The notes under the pieces were generated by a model that did not search any database, had not been told where the DNA came from, and worked only from the letters and a program-made list of their open reading frames with translations. A program made the position numbers and the translations under genes. DNA of 64,000 nucleotides from Paenalcaligenes hominis (lineage in GTDB: Bacteria; Pseudomonadota; Gammaproteobacteria; Burkholderiales; Burkholderiaceae_B), in NCBI RefSeq assembly GCF_011927625.1, contig NZ_JAATIZ010000006.1, positions 1 through 64,000 on the forward strand, read 5' to 3'. Below are positions 54,436 through 63,203 of the stretch, in pieces. The stretch's first letter is position 1. Each line of letters begins with the position of its first letter.

Positions 54436-55637
54436 GAATAGGCTCCTTGGGCACGAGAAATGGCCTGTTCACGAATAGGCCAATTTAATGCGGCAGCAAC
54501 AAGGCTCAGCACAATAGATAGATACCAGACACTATCATAACTGCCTGTTTTGTCGAACAGATAGCCCCCTAGCCAACCTCCCAAAAATGACCCTATTTGG
54601 TGAAAGAGAAACACAATTCCCCCAAGCATCGACAAGTTTCTGACTCCAAAAATAGTAGCAATCGTGCCATTCGTTAAGGGAACTGTCGATAACCACAGCA
54701 GGCCCATGCTCATTCCAAATGCATACGCACTCCAGATACTGATGGGGAAGGAAATAAACAGCACAATCACGACTGCGCGTGCTAAATACAAGGCACTAAG
54801 TAAACGGGGTTTAGAATACCGTTCGCCTAACCAGCCGCCAATATACGTACCTGCTACATTAAATAACCCGACTAGGGCCAATACCGTAGCCCCCGCCATG
54901 ACGGGTAGTTGATGATCCACTAAATAGGCAGGAAGGTGCACCCCAATAAAAACCACTTGAAAGCCACACACGAAGAAGCCAAAAGCAAGCAGTCTAAACC
55001 CAGAGTGATGCCATGCTTCGTTTAAGGCAGCGCCTAGGCTTTGATTGATTTCGGTTTGAGGGGCTGGGGTGGCGTCTTTAATCATGGTGGCTAAGGGCAA
55101 GACCAATGCCGAGATGAGACCCAAGACAATCAGCGCCGCTGACCACCCGAGCCACTCGATCAGGTGGATGGAACCAGGAAGCATAATAAACTGCCCAAAG
55201 GAACCAGCAGCGGCAGCAATGCCCATTGCCATGCTACGTTTTTCGGGCGGAGCGGCTCGACCAACCACACCAAGTAAAACCGAAAATGACGTGCCGGATA
55301 AACCAATCCCAATAAGAAGCCCCGTGCTAAGCGACAGAGAGAGTGCACTGTGTGCGTAGCCCATCAAAATTAAGCCTGTCGTATAAAATACGCCCCCTAG
55401 TGCAATAGTGCGACGTGGACCATAGCGGTCAGCCAGCGCCCCAGCAAAAGGCTGCGCCACGCCCCAGGCTAAGTTTTGCAACGCCATAGCAAAAGCAAAG
55501 ACTTCGCGGTTCCAGCCAAACTCAGTGCTCATCGGGCTTAAAAATAAGCCAAAACTATGCCGAATTCCTAGTGATAAGAAGAGAATGAGCGAAGCACCCA
55601 GCATGAGCCATAAGTTTGTGCGCTGTGTGGCAGCCAT
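54432..55637 (-). CDS. Major facilitator superfamily transporter
   Basis: A 401-residue permease with twelve membrane segments. It starts like the oxalate/formate-antiporter or monocarboxylate group (LGIRHSFGLFLSPMSTEFGW) and carries the MFS loop 2-3 signature in GALADRYGPRRTIALGG near residue 65. The substrate cannot be read from sequence; an organic acid anion is plausible. The 40-residue membrane protein gene is translationally coupled to its end. Confidence 0.88.
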   Translation of the reverse strand: MAATQRTNLWLMLGASLILFLSLGIRHSFGLFLSPMSTEFGWNREVFAFAMALQNLAWGVAQPFAGALADRYGPRRTIALGGVFYTTGLILMGYAHSALSLSLSTGLLIGIGLSGTSFSVLLGVVGRAAPPEKRSMAMGIAAAAGSFGQFIMLPGSIHLIEWLGWSAALIVLGLISALVLPLATMIKDATPAPQTEINQSLGAALNEAWHHSGFRLLAFGFFVCGFQVVFIGVHLPAYLVDHQLPVMAGATVLALVGLFNVAGTYIGGWLGERYSKPRLLSALYLARAVVIVLFISFPISIWSAYAFGMSMGLLWLSTVPLTNGTIATIFGVRNLSMLGGIVFLFHQIGSFLGGWLGGYLFDKTGSYDSVWYLSIVLSLVAAALNWPIREQAISRAQGAYS

Positions 55638-55715
55638 GATTTGTCCTTTTGTGTGTCGTTATTATTTGACGATTATGAAGGGTTGGCTTCAAAAAAGACA
55701 CAATAACCATACAGG

Positions 55716-56333
55716 CTATGAGCAACTACGGTACTGCGTGCCAAAGCGTTCGGCACGTGCTTGCACTTTGGTAGCCGTTTGCTTAAGCCACGCCTTGCGA
55801 TCATAGGTGCGATTTCTGTAACCGGTCCAGCCTTCGTGGTAGTTCAAGTAAAGGCCGTAGGCATCCCACTTTGAGGTACCGTTGATTTGTTGAGATTTAT
55901 GGCTATACCACCCCATAAAATCAATGGCATCGGCAAAGTTATCACGTCGAGCAAGCACACTGCCCGCTTCCCGTTTATAGTCCGCCCACGTTTCGTCTTT
56001 GGCTTGGGCGTAGCCATAAGCGCTACTAACCCGACCCCATGGAATAAAGCCAAGCACATAGCGTCGTGGTGGAATGGCGTTGTGCCTAAAGCTGGATTCC
56101 TGATACATCATGGCCATCGTAATTTGCGGCGGCACACCCCATTTTTTTTGTGTTTTCTGGGCGGCATGGCGCCAACTGGGTTTTTCTTGAAAAATACCGC
56201 ATAGGTTTTCAGGTGTAGTTGGCGGTTGGGTAGCGCAGCCAGAAAGAATAAGTAACGCGGCTAGCCCTAAACCTACTCGAGTCCACACAGAAAAATCGGT
56301 TCTGTTGCTAATAAAGCGTAAACAAGCAGTCAT
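55716..56333 (-). CDS. SLT-type lytic transglycosylase lipoprotein
   Basis: A 205-residue envelope protein with a signal anchor and lipobox LILSGC, so Cys33 should be lipidated. The lysozyme-like domain begins near residue 55. Its catalytic glutamate is E79, in the segment MMYQESSFRHNAIPP, and SAYGYAQAKDETW follows near 105. It should cleave peptidoglycan glycan strands, forming 1,6-anhydro ends. It is shorter than Slt70 or MltC. It lies 36 bases after the unknown gene at 56370-56978. Confidence 0.88.
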   Translation of the reverse strand: MTACLRFISNRTDFSVWTRVGLGLAALLILSGCATQPPTTPENLCGIFQEKPSWRHAAQKTQKKWGVPPQITMAMMYQESSFRHNAIPPRRYVLGFIPWGRVSSAYGYAQAKDETWADYKREAGSVLARRDNFADAIDFMGWYSHKSQQINGTSKWDAYGLYLNYHEGWTGYRNRTYDRKAWLKQTATKVQARAERFGTQYRSCS

Positions 56334-56369
56334 GATGCAAGCTCAACAGTTAATGAAAATAAAAGAACT

Positions 56370-56978
56370 TTATGCTTGATGTAGCCAGTTTTGATACGCA
56401 GAGCGCGTACGTTCTGAAACCGACGCTAGGGTTTTATCAAAAGTGACTTTATGTTGGAGCTGTAGACGAGCGTTGGCAACATTGCGCGATTTACAAAACC
56501 AATGGCAGCTGTTTTGAAATAAATACAATTCGGCCGATAAATGGAAAGCGCGATCTTTGGGGCTCCAGTCCATTTCATTATCAACCACATGCTGAATGCC
56601 TGCGGCATGAATACGAAGTAATTCACGAAAGTCCCGCGTTAAGCTAGGAACAATATGTTCTATGTAAGGCAAGCAAAAGGGTAAGACGCCAATTCGTGTT
56701 TGCAAAGGGGCTGCCGACTCCATTTTTGTGGCTAAGCTCTGTGTTTGGCTTGCTACCGCCTGTTCAGATGGCGCCAGTGCTTCAAAAATTTGGTGTTGGC
56801 GCGATTCTGTTTCTGAACTAATAGCGCGCAAATAGCCTTGTGTTAGCGTCTCAATATGTTTTTCTAATTGAAGTGAGGCTAAGTAATGACTTAATAAATG
56901 AATGTGGGCTTTCTGATAGCGTAAGCACAGCACACGCCACACAACAAATAACGTCAGTAGTACAAAGAGTAAATCCAT
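56370..56978 (-). CDS. Membrane-anchored protein of unknown function
   Basis: A 202-residue protein with one N-terminal membrane segment (MDLLFVLLTLFVVWRVLCL) and a helical body that is His- and Gln-rich. The C-terminal part contains AAGIQHVVDNEMDWSPKDRAFHLSAELYLFQNSCHW, seen as NEMDWSPKDRAFHLSAEL, which looks like a compact helical domain. I do not recognise the family. It lies upstream of the lytic transglycosylase gene on the same strand, so a cell-wall link is possible but unproven. Confidence 0.65.
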   Translation of the reverse strand: MDLLFVLLTLFVVWRVLCLRYQKAHIHLLSHYLASLQLEKHIETLTQGYLRAISSETESRQHQIFEALAPSEQAVASQTQSLATKMESAAPLQTRIGVLPFCLPYIEHIVPSLTRDFRELLRIHAAGIQHVVDNEMDWSPKDRAFHLSAELYLFQNSCHWFCKSRNVANARLQLQHKVTFDKTLASVSERTRSAYQNWLHQA

Positions 56979-57091
56979 GGGGATGGCTCCATTTACTGGA
57001 AATCGGTCACTAGGACAAGGTTAGGCATTGTACCTGTAGCTAGCAGGATTAGGGAGGGGCAGAGGGTTTGCGTAGCAAAGCAATAGACGTA

Positions 57092-57121
57092 AAAAAGCCC
57101 AAACATAGTTTGGGCTTTTTA
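57092..57121. terminator. Bidirectional terminator after tRNA-Gly
   Basis: AAGCCCAAAC and GTTTGGGCTT pair around a short loop, with A tracts on the left and T tracts on the right. On the minus strand it lies seven bases past the tRNA. Confidence 0.88.
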
Positions 57122-57127
57122 AGAATT

Positions 57128-57203
<76 letters not shown>

Positions 57204-57507
57204 GTTGTTATTTTTATTGCTGGGTTTGTTTCCCAGTGTTTGAAATTATAACTTAGTGTTTTTGTTTTTGCAAGTTTTTCTTGCTGCTAAGTTTTTATCA
57301 AACTGTGGTTGCTAAAAAGATAACTATACTGCGATTTTATCTTTTTGTCAATAGTTTTGCTGGCACAGGGTTTAGCTTTTAATTAAATGCTGTGTTCTGC
57401 AAAAAGATAAATATAGCGTGTTTCTTTCAATGTTGTCAACTTTTTTTGAAAAAAAAGTAAAAATCCTGCATGATGAAGGTTTCTATGACCCTTAAGAGAG
57501 CTTCACT
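57204..57507. promoter_or_regulatory. AT-rich intergenic region with tRNA-Gly promoter and repeated elements before murB
   Basis: On the minus strand TTGCAA (57268-57273), a 17-base spacer and TATAAT (57245-57250) form the tRNA-Gly promoter; a leader hairpin CTGGG/CCCAG lies at 57220-57236. Toward murB, the ten-base word AAAAAGATAA occurs at 57314-57323 and 57401-57410 and inverted at 57337-57346. ACTTTTTTT/AAAAAAAGT (57439-57458) is a long A/T-tract dyad that should bend DNA. TTGTCA at 57433-57438 is a possible murB -35 box. Confidence 0.55.
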
Positions 57508-58521
57508 GTGCTTGTGCAATCTAATTATCAATTGGATTCAGATAATACCCTTGCTTTAGCATCAACGGCACAATCCCTGGTGTGCATTGATCATATAGAT
57601 ACGATTCCCTCATTACAAAACCTGGTCGCGCAGTTTGAATCGTATCGCGTTTTAGGCGGGGGCAGTAATGTCGTTTTAGCATCCGTATTACCTGGCTTAC
57701 TGATTAAAATGCAAAATTGTGGCATACGCTTAGTTAGCCAAACTGACACCGACTGTATTATAGAAGCTCAAGCCGGTGAAAATTGGCATGACTTTGTCGA
57801 GCATTGTGTACAGAACAACTGGTTGGGGCTAGAAAATCTCGCTTTAATACCCGGCACGGTGGGCGCAGCGCCTGTGCAAAATATTGGTGCCTATGGCGTA
57901 GAGCTACAGCAATTTGTGCATCAGGTTCAGGTGTGGGATTTTCACCAAGCCAGTTGGCGTTATTTTAGTGCTCAGCAGTGCGAGTTTGCGTATCGTGACA
58001 GTCTATTTAAACGTGCTCCAAGCGGTCGCTATGTAATTGCCGCGGTACAGTTTAAGCTTTGCACGCGCGCGACATGGCAGCCTATCTTACGCTATCCCGA
58101 TCTCTTCAATCATCCCGGGCTACAAAAAGAAGTCAATGCTCGGGCTATTTTTGATGCCGTTATCGCTGTGCGTCAGCACAAGTTGCCTGATCCACGCCAA
58201 TTAGCGAATGCCGGCAGTTTTTTTAAAAATCCTGTTGTTTCTAAAGCCGTGTATGAGCAAATTTACGCGCAGTATCCAGCAGTAGTGGCTTACGAGCAGG
58301 GCAATCAAATGAAATTAGCCGCAGGGTGGCTGATTGAGCAAGCAGGATGGAAGGGTAAACGTCTTGGGCCAGTAGGTATGCACCGTCGTCAAGCGCTGGT
58401 GTTAGTAAATTATGGTGGTGCGAGTGCGACTGATGTGCATGCGCTCGTGCAGCAGGTGCAAGCCGATGTGTATGCCATGTTTGGGGTGCAGTTGGAACAA
58501 GAACCCATTGAAATGAGCTAA
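57508..58521 (+). CDS. murB: UDP-N-acetylenolpyruvoylglucosamine reductase
   Basis: MurB is the FAD enzyme that makes UDP-N-acetylmuramate for peptidoglycan. The 337-residue protein is a type I MurB. It has the FAD-binding VLGGGSNVVLAS near residue 50, GLENLALIPGTVGAAPVQNIGAYGVEL (cut: LIPGTVGAAPVQNIGAYG) near 115, YRDSLFK near 170, and the catalytic serine in NAGSFFKNP near 238. It starts with GTG at 57508, with the weak site AAGAGAG upstream. A bidirectional terminator follows. Confidence 0.95.
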   Translation: MLVQSNYQLDSDNTLALASTAQSLVCIDHIDTIPSLQNLVAQFESYRVLGGGSNVVLASVLPGLLIKMQNCGIRLVSQTDTDCIIEAQAGENWHDFVEHCVQNNWLGLENLALIPGTVGAAPVQNIGAYGVELQQFVHQVQVWDFHQASWRYFSAQQCEFAYRDSLFKRAPSGRYVIAAVQFKLCTRATWQPILRYPDLFNHPGLQKEVNARAIFDAVIAVRQHKLPDPRQLANAGSFFKNPVVSKAVYEQIYAQYPAVVAYEQGNQMKLAAGWLIEQAGWKGKRLGPVGMHRRQALVLVNYGGASATDVHALVQQVQADVYAMFGVQLEQEPIEMS

Positions 58522-58552
58522 AAAAAAGCTTGGTGTTGACCAAGCTTTTTTT
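58521..58552. terminator. Bidirectional terminator between murB and dapB
   Basis: AAGCTTGGT and ACCAAGCTT form a stem with a short loop. There are seven A on the left and seven T on the right, serving both convergent genes. Confidence 0.92.
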
Positions 58553-58555
58553 AGA

Positions 58556-59347
58556 TTAGGCATCTAACACGTCTTGCATTGAATATAAGCCCGTGTCTTT
58601 CTGGGCTAAAAAGCGTACAGCTCGTAGACTACCTTGAGCATAGGTGCTGCGATTGCTGGAGCGATGGGTGATTTCAATACGCTCGCCTTCACCGCAGAAA
58701 AACACCGTATGGTCACCGATAATATCGCCGCCACGCACCACTGAAAACCCAATTCGCCCGTCTTCGCGTGCCCCGGTTTCGCCGTGACGGGTCCAATCAG
58801 CCACCTCGTTAAGCTCGACATCCCATGCTTTAGCGACGGCTTCGCCCATGGCAAGAGCCGTTCCTGAAGGGGCATCGACTTTGTGACGATGGTGAGCCTC
58901 GAACACTTCGGCATCAAAACCTTGGTTCATGAGCTTGGCAGCCATTTCAATTAAGCGCAGCGCCACATTAACGCCTACGCTCATATTTGGAGCAAAGACA
59001 ATGGCTGTCTGTTCTGCTGCTGCAGCAATTTGCTGTTTTTCTGCTTCGCTAAATCCAGTGGTACCAATGACGAGTTTGCATTGATGCGTGATGCAAGCTT
59101 GTAAATGGTTTAAGGTGCCAGCTGGACGAGTAAAATCAATTAAACAATCGGCTTGGCGTAGTTGATCAAGGTCATCAGTAATGACAACCCCTGTGGTTTG
59201 GCCTAAAAAAGCCCCGGCATCAAGCCCAATGGAATCAGCACCTGTATGATCTAGGGCGACGGCAAGTTGTAAATCTGAGCTTTTGAGCACAGCTTCGATC
59301 AACATGCGACCCATACGACCGTTAGCGCCTGCAATAGCGATACGCAT
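58556..59347 (-). CDS. dapB: 4-hydroxy-tetrahydrodipicolinate reductase
   Basis: DapB carries out the second committed step of lysine and diaminopimelate synthesis, using NAD(P)H. The 263-residue protein shows the dinucleotide loop [11 protein letters not shown] at residues 7-17, [12 protein letters not shown] near 90, [10 protein letters not shown] near 108, [10 protein letters not shown] near 130, and the substrate region [16 protein letters not shown] near 158. It follows bamE on the same strand by 52 bases. Confidence 0.97.
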   Translation of the reverse strand: MRIAIAGANGRMGRMLIEAVLKSSDLQLAVALDHTGADSIGLDAGAFLGQTTGVVITDDLDQLRQADCLIDFTRPAGTLNHLQACITHQCKLVIGTTGFSEAEKQQIAAAAEQTAIVFAPNMSVGVNVALRLIEMAAKLMNQGFDAEVFEAHHRHKVDAPSGTALAMGEAVAKAWDVELNEVADWTRHGETGAREDGRIGFSVVRGGDIIGDHTVFFCGEGERIEITHRSSNRSTYAQGSLRAVRFLAQKDTGLYSMQDVLDA

Positions 59348-59399
59348 AACGTTTCCTTTAAGAAAAATTCAAGAAAAGCGGAGTAAATGGATAGCTAGT

Positions 59400-59888
59400 T
59401 TACCGTAAAGGCTCTTCTTGAATGCCGGCCTCGGCAGGGGGCAATACAGGGTTAGTCACTGGGTTGGCCGAGCTGTCATCGTTAGGGGCAGTCTGAACGG
59501 CGTTAGCACCCGAGTCGGCTTGTTCGTATGGCTGACGATTCGGTTGCGGGTCGCCCTCCCAACGCACCAGCTCATCACCCTCAAACCAAACAGTAAAGGT
59601 ACGTAGTTCAGGATTCCCTGTACCTGGTTTATGATAATAAGGATAGTCCCAGCGATTGCTGTGGAAAATATCTTGCAAAGTAGGGGTGCCTAGCAAAAAG
59701 TGCACTTGCTCTCGGCTCATGCCGACAGAAAGACGATTTACCTGAGCCTCTGTAAGCCAGTTGCCTTGTTGTACAGGGGCTTTATAAGGAAACCCCCATT
59801 TGGTGCCACTGCATGCACTAAGGGTTAGCGCGGACAGCCCAGCTATTAGGCCTACGCGCAAAAAAGTAGAGTATTTTTTTGCAATCAT
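59400..59888 (-). CDS. bamE: Outer-membrane assembly lipoprotein BamE
   Basis: BamE supports the BAM complex that inserts beta-barrel proteins in the outer membrane. The 162-residue precursor has a signal peptide and lipobox LSAC with Cys26. The SmpA/OmlA domain follows with LTEAQVNRLSVGMSREQV, LLGTPTLQDIFHSNRWDYPYY (cut: LLGTPTLQDIFHSNRWDY) and LRTFTVWFEGDELVRWEGDP. A Pro/Asn-rich tail of about 40 residues extends past the domain. It is divergent from fur, the usual betaproteobacterial arrangement. Confidence 0.94.
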   Translation of the reverse strand: MIAKKYSTFLRVGLIAGLSALTLSACSGTKWGFPYKAPVQQGNWLTEAQVNRLSVGMSREQVHFLLGTPTLQDIFHSNRWDYPYYHKPGTGNPELRTFTVWFEGDELVRWEGDPQPNRQPYEQADSGANAVQTAPNDDSSANPVTNPVLPPAEAGIQEEPLR

Positions 59889-59910
59889 TGCTTTACCGTG
59901 CCCCTGTTAG

Positions 59911-59925
59911 GATAAAATCGTTATC
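59911..59925. promoter_or_regulatory. Possible Fur box between bamE and fur
   Basis: GATAAAATCGTTATC is a perfect GATAA-N5-TTATC inverted repeat and agrees with a large part of the 19-base Fur box. Its place in the bamE-fur spacer would allow fur autoregulation. Confidence 0.45.
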
Positions 59926-60041
59926 ATATAAGGGTTTATTGAAATGTGCATCGTGCTCATTGTAAATTTCACCTCGAAATCCGGCTGCACTATGCAGTGC
60001 GGGCAACGAGCCTTACCCCAATCAGATATATAATCTCGCTT

Positions 60042-60494
60042 ATGAAAGACCAAAATGAACTGAAAAATATGGGGCTTAAGGCGACATTTCCGCGCCTAAA
60101 GATTCTAGATGTATTCCGTCGACATGACGGCACCGAAGAGCTGCGTCACCTCAGCGCCGAAGACGTCTACCGCATTTTAATTGCCGAAGATGTCGATATT
60201 GGCTTAGCCACAGTGTACCGCGTCCTGACTCAATTTGAGCAGGCGGGTATTTTAATGCGCAGTCAGTTTGACGGTGGCAAAGCGGTATTCGAGCTTAATG
60301 ACGGCGATCACCACGACCATTTTATCTGCACAAATTGCGCCAAAGTCGTTGAGTTCTCCGATCCTGAAATCGAAAAACGTCAATATGTGATCGCTGATAA
60401 TCTCGGTTTCGAATTAGAAAGCCATACGCTAGTGTTATATGGCCTTTGCGATGAATGCATCACAACATCTAAAAGTGGACGTGGTAAACGTTAA
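60042..60494 (+). CDS. fur: Ferric uptake regulator Fur
   Basis: Fur represses iron-uptake genes when loaded with Fe(II). The 150-residue protein has an N-terminal winged helix ([14 protein letters not shown], then [16 protein letters not shown]) and the C-terminal dimer domain with the metal-binding [17 protein letters not shown] and CDECI. I chose the ATG at 60042, giving the usual start [15 protein letters not shown]; the open frame upstream to 59946 lies in the promoter region. Confidence 0.96.
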   Translation: MKDQNELKNMGLKATFPRLKILDVFRRHDGTEELRHLSAEDVYRILIAEDVDIGLATVYRVLTQFEQAGILMRSQFDGGKAVFELNDGDHHDHFICTNCAKVVEFSDPEIEKRQYVIADNLGFELESHTLVLYGLCDECITTSKSGRGKR

Positions 60495-60505
60495 GTCTTA
60501 ATCTC

Positions 60506-60533
60506 AAAAAAAGGGGCGCTATGCCCCTTTTTT
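60506..60533 (+). terminator. Terminator of fur
   Basis: AAAAAGGGGC and GCCCCTTTTTT pair around a five-base loop. The A tract opposite could also stop recN transcripts on the minus strand. Confidence 0.9.
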
Positions 60534-60542
60534 GTTTAAGCT

Positions 60543-62189
60543 TCAATGAGTCAGCCCAAGCATTTCTTTAGCATGTTGACGAGTCGTCGAGGTGATTTCA
60601 ATTCCTCCTAGCATTCGAGAAATTTCTTCTACGCGCTCAGATTCGTTAAGTTGTTGTATTTTAGAAACGGTAGCGTTGTTTTGCGTTTGCTTGCTGACGA
60701 GATAATGCGTGTCACCATACGCTGCAACTTGGGGCAAGTGTGTCACGCACAGCACCTGATGGCGTTGGCCTAGTTCATGCAGTAGACGGCCAACTACCTC
60801 GGCGACAGCACCCCCAATACCACTGTCTACCTCGTCGAAAATCAGGGTGGGCACGCGAGCCGCTTGGCTTGCTATCACCGATAAGGCTAATGAAATACGC
60901 GATAGTTCGCCCCCCGATGCCACTTTAGTTAAAGGGGCAGGCTTTACGCCCGGATGGCCAGCCACTAAAAACTCGACCTTTTCATTGCCATGGGCGCTAG
61001 CATCCGTAGGAGTGAGCTGAACCACAAATTGTCCGCCTAGCATAGAAAGCTGTTGCATGGCGGCACTGACATGATGATTTAAATTTTGGCTGGTGACAGC
61101 CCGAGCCTTGCTGAGTTGTTCAGCTAAGTCTGTGTAGTGATTTTGCGCTTTATTGACTTGGGTTTGCAGGCTCTCGATGTCAACGGATTGGTGGAGTTGT
61201 TGTTGACGTGTCATCAGCTGCTCGAGCAGGTCAGGCAAAGCCTCTGGTTCGCATTTATGTTTGCGCGCTAATGAAAAAGCGGCAGACATTTGTTGATCAA
61301 TGTGCTCAAGCCGTTCGGGGTCTAGCTCTACATCGCTAACGTAGCTATTCAGATCGGAAATGGTTTCAGCGCAAGCGATTTGTGCGGACTCAAGGATTTG
61401 ATAGATGTTTTGTAAGTTAGGGTCGTGGCTAAGGACACTCTGCAACTGATGCAAGGCACTGTTAAGCTGAGGCAGAGCCCCACTGTCGGCTTCGAGCAAA
61501 TGCAAGGCGTGACCGGCGTTATCTAATAAAGATTGCGCATGAGCCAGACGCTGGTGTTCTTGGCTTAAGCGTTCCCAGTCTCCCTCGCCCAGACCTAGAT
61601 CCGTCAATTGTTGGATTTGCCATTCTACGAGCTCAAGCTCTTGTTGATGTAACTGGCTGCTTGTGAGGGCATGATTGTATGTGGAAAGCGCTTGTTGCCA
61701 CTGTTGCCAAGCTTTGGCTACCTGTTGGCTAAGCGCTAGATGTTGACCTTGGGTATCAAGAATGGTGTATTGGCTTTGGGGGTTTAATAAGCTTTGATGT
61801 GCGTGTTGCCCATGGATATCAATGAGCTGGGCTCCTAGCTCGCGTAACTGTGCCACCGTACAGGGGGTGCCGTTAATATACGTCCTGCTGCGGCCCTGTT
61901 GGTCGATCAGGCGGCGCAGAATGAGCTCGTCATTGTGTTCAAAGTCATTGGTATTAAGCCAAGCCGTTGTGCTGGGTGTGGTCGTGAATGTAGCTATAAT
62001 TTCAGTGCGCTCGGCACCCGCTCGGATCACGCTGCTATCCCCTCGACCTCCTAGAACCAGAGACAGCGCATCAATTAAAATGGATTTGCCTGCGCCTGTT
62101 TCACCAGAAAAGACGGTAAAACCTGCACCAAAATCAATGTGATTTTGATCCACAATTACAAAGTCACGAAGGTGTAGGGAACATAACAT
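60543..62189 (-). CDS. recN: DNA repair protein RecN
   Basis: RecN is an SMC-like ATPase that acts on double-strand breaks. The 548-residue protein has Walker A GETGAGKSILIDAL at about 30-43, a long coiled-coil middle (about 150-370, Gln- and Leu-rich), and the C-terminal ATPase half with SGGELSRISLAL near 425, Walker B LIFDEVDSGIGG near 455, and the final VCVTHLPQVAAYGD segment. It lies six bases after nadK. No LexA-type site precedes it, so any SOS control would act through the nadK promoter. Confidence 0.96.
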   Translation of the reverse strand: MLCSLHLRDFVIVDQNHIDFGAGFTVFSGETGAGKSILIDALSLVLGGRGDSSVIRAGAERTEIIATFTTTPSTTAWLNTNDFEHNDELILRRLIDQQGRSRTYINGTPCTVAQLRELGAQLIDIHGQHAHQSLLNPQSQYTILDTQGQHLALSQQVAKAWQQWQQALSTYNHALTSSQLHQQELELVEWQIQQLTDLGLGEGDWERLSQEHQRLAHAQSLLDNAGHALHLLEADSGALPQLNSALHQLQSVLSHDPNLQNIYQILESAQIACAETISDLNSYVSDVELDPERLEHIDQQMSAAFSLARKHKCEPEALPDLLEQLMTRQQQLHQSVDIESLQTQVNKAQNHYTDLAEQLSKARAVTSQNLNHHVSAAMQQLSMLGGQFVVQLTPTDASAHGNEKVEFLVAGHPGVKPAPLTKVASGGELSRISLALSVIASQAARVPTLIFDEVDSGIGGAVAEVVGRLLHELGQRHQVLCVTHLPQVAAYGDTHYLVSKQTQNNATVSKIQQLNESERVEEISRMLGGIEITSTTRQHAKEMLGLTH

Positions 62190-62195
62190 AGTCAG

Positions 62196-63089
62196 TTACT
62201 CGTTCTCGTCAGCAGGGAAACGATTCCAGCCTAATTTTTGCCTTAAGGTAGAAAAAAAGCTATAGCCTTCGGGATGGATAAAGCGCACCGTGTTTTGGGC
62301 GCGACGAATATCAATTCGGTCACCGGGTTGGCAGTCGGACAAGGTTTGCATATCGAAGTGTACACTGGCCCCTGATTGCACGCGCCCTAGGGTGGTAATA
62401 GTAAGACTGAGCGTGCTGGTGCCGGGCACTACTACGGGGCGATTCGACAAGGTTTGTGGGGCCACAGGCACCAAAAGTAACGCATCTAAGGTTGGGTATA
62501 AAATAGGGCCATTAGCAGCTAGCGCATATGCAGTCGAACCAGTTGGGGTAGAAATTACCACACCATCGGCTCGTTGACGATGCATAAAACTGCCATCTAG
62601 TTCTACACTAAGCTCGATCATGCCGCCGCGTCCAGCACGATTAATAACAATATCGTTGAGTGCTATGCCCGAATAAAGTATTTGATCACCGCGTACAATA
62701 CGACCTTCAAGTAGGCTACGCTCTTCGAGCGTGTAGTTTCCTTGAATCACGCTTGTCACCGCTTCATGGGCGTTCGTTAAGGGGATATCAGTAATAAAAC
62801 CCAAACGCCCGTGGTTGATGCCAATTAAAGGCACACGAAAATTAGCCAACTTGCGTGCTGCCCCAATCATTGTGCCGTCGCCGCCCATAATAACGGCTAA
62901 ATCGGCAGAGGTTCCGATTTCATCGTAACTGCGTGTGGCCATATCGTTAATACCGGCATAGCGCGCGGTATCGGCTTCGATGATGACCTGACAGCCTGCT
63001 CGTTGTAAGGTTTGAGCTAAAGCACGCACAGGTGCATCTAAACCACTGTCTTGATAGCGACCAATAATTGCTACCGATTTAAAGTGCAT
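62196..63089 (-). CDS. nadK: NAD kinase
   Basis: NadK phosphorylates NAD to NADP using ATP. The 297-residue protein has the diagnostic GGDGT at 69-73, GINHGRLGFITD near 94, the NAD-binding segment GVVISTPTGSTAYALAANGP near 176, and the following beta domain. It is divergent from hrcA across 114 bases and is followed closely by recN. Confidence 0.97.
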   Translation of the reverse strand: MHFKSVAIIGRYQDSGLDAPVRALAQTLQRAGCQVIIEADTARYAGINDMATRSYDEIGTSADLAVIMGGDGTMIGAARKLANFRVPLIGINHGRLGFITDIPLTNAHEAVTSVIQGNYTLEERSLLEGRIVRGDQILYSGIALNDIVINRAGRGGMIELSVELDGSFMHRQRADGVVISTPTGSTAYALAANGPILYPTLDALLLVPVAPQTLSNRPVVVPGTSTLSLTITTLGRVQSGASVHFDMQTLSDCQPGDRIDIRRAQNTVRFIHPEGYSFFSTLRQKLGWNRFPADENE

Positions 63090-63203
63090 GGGGGGTGACC
63101 TTGTGATGTGTTAGATAATAATTAGTTAGAATTATAAAGGCGCAATGGTTTTTTTGTTGCCTTAGAAAGCGTTTCTGAACGCCAACCCTATATATTTAAT
63201 ACT

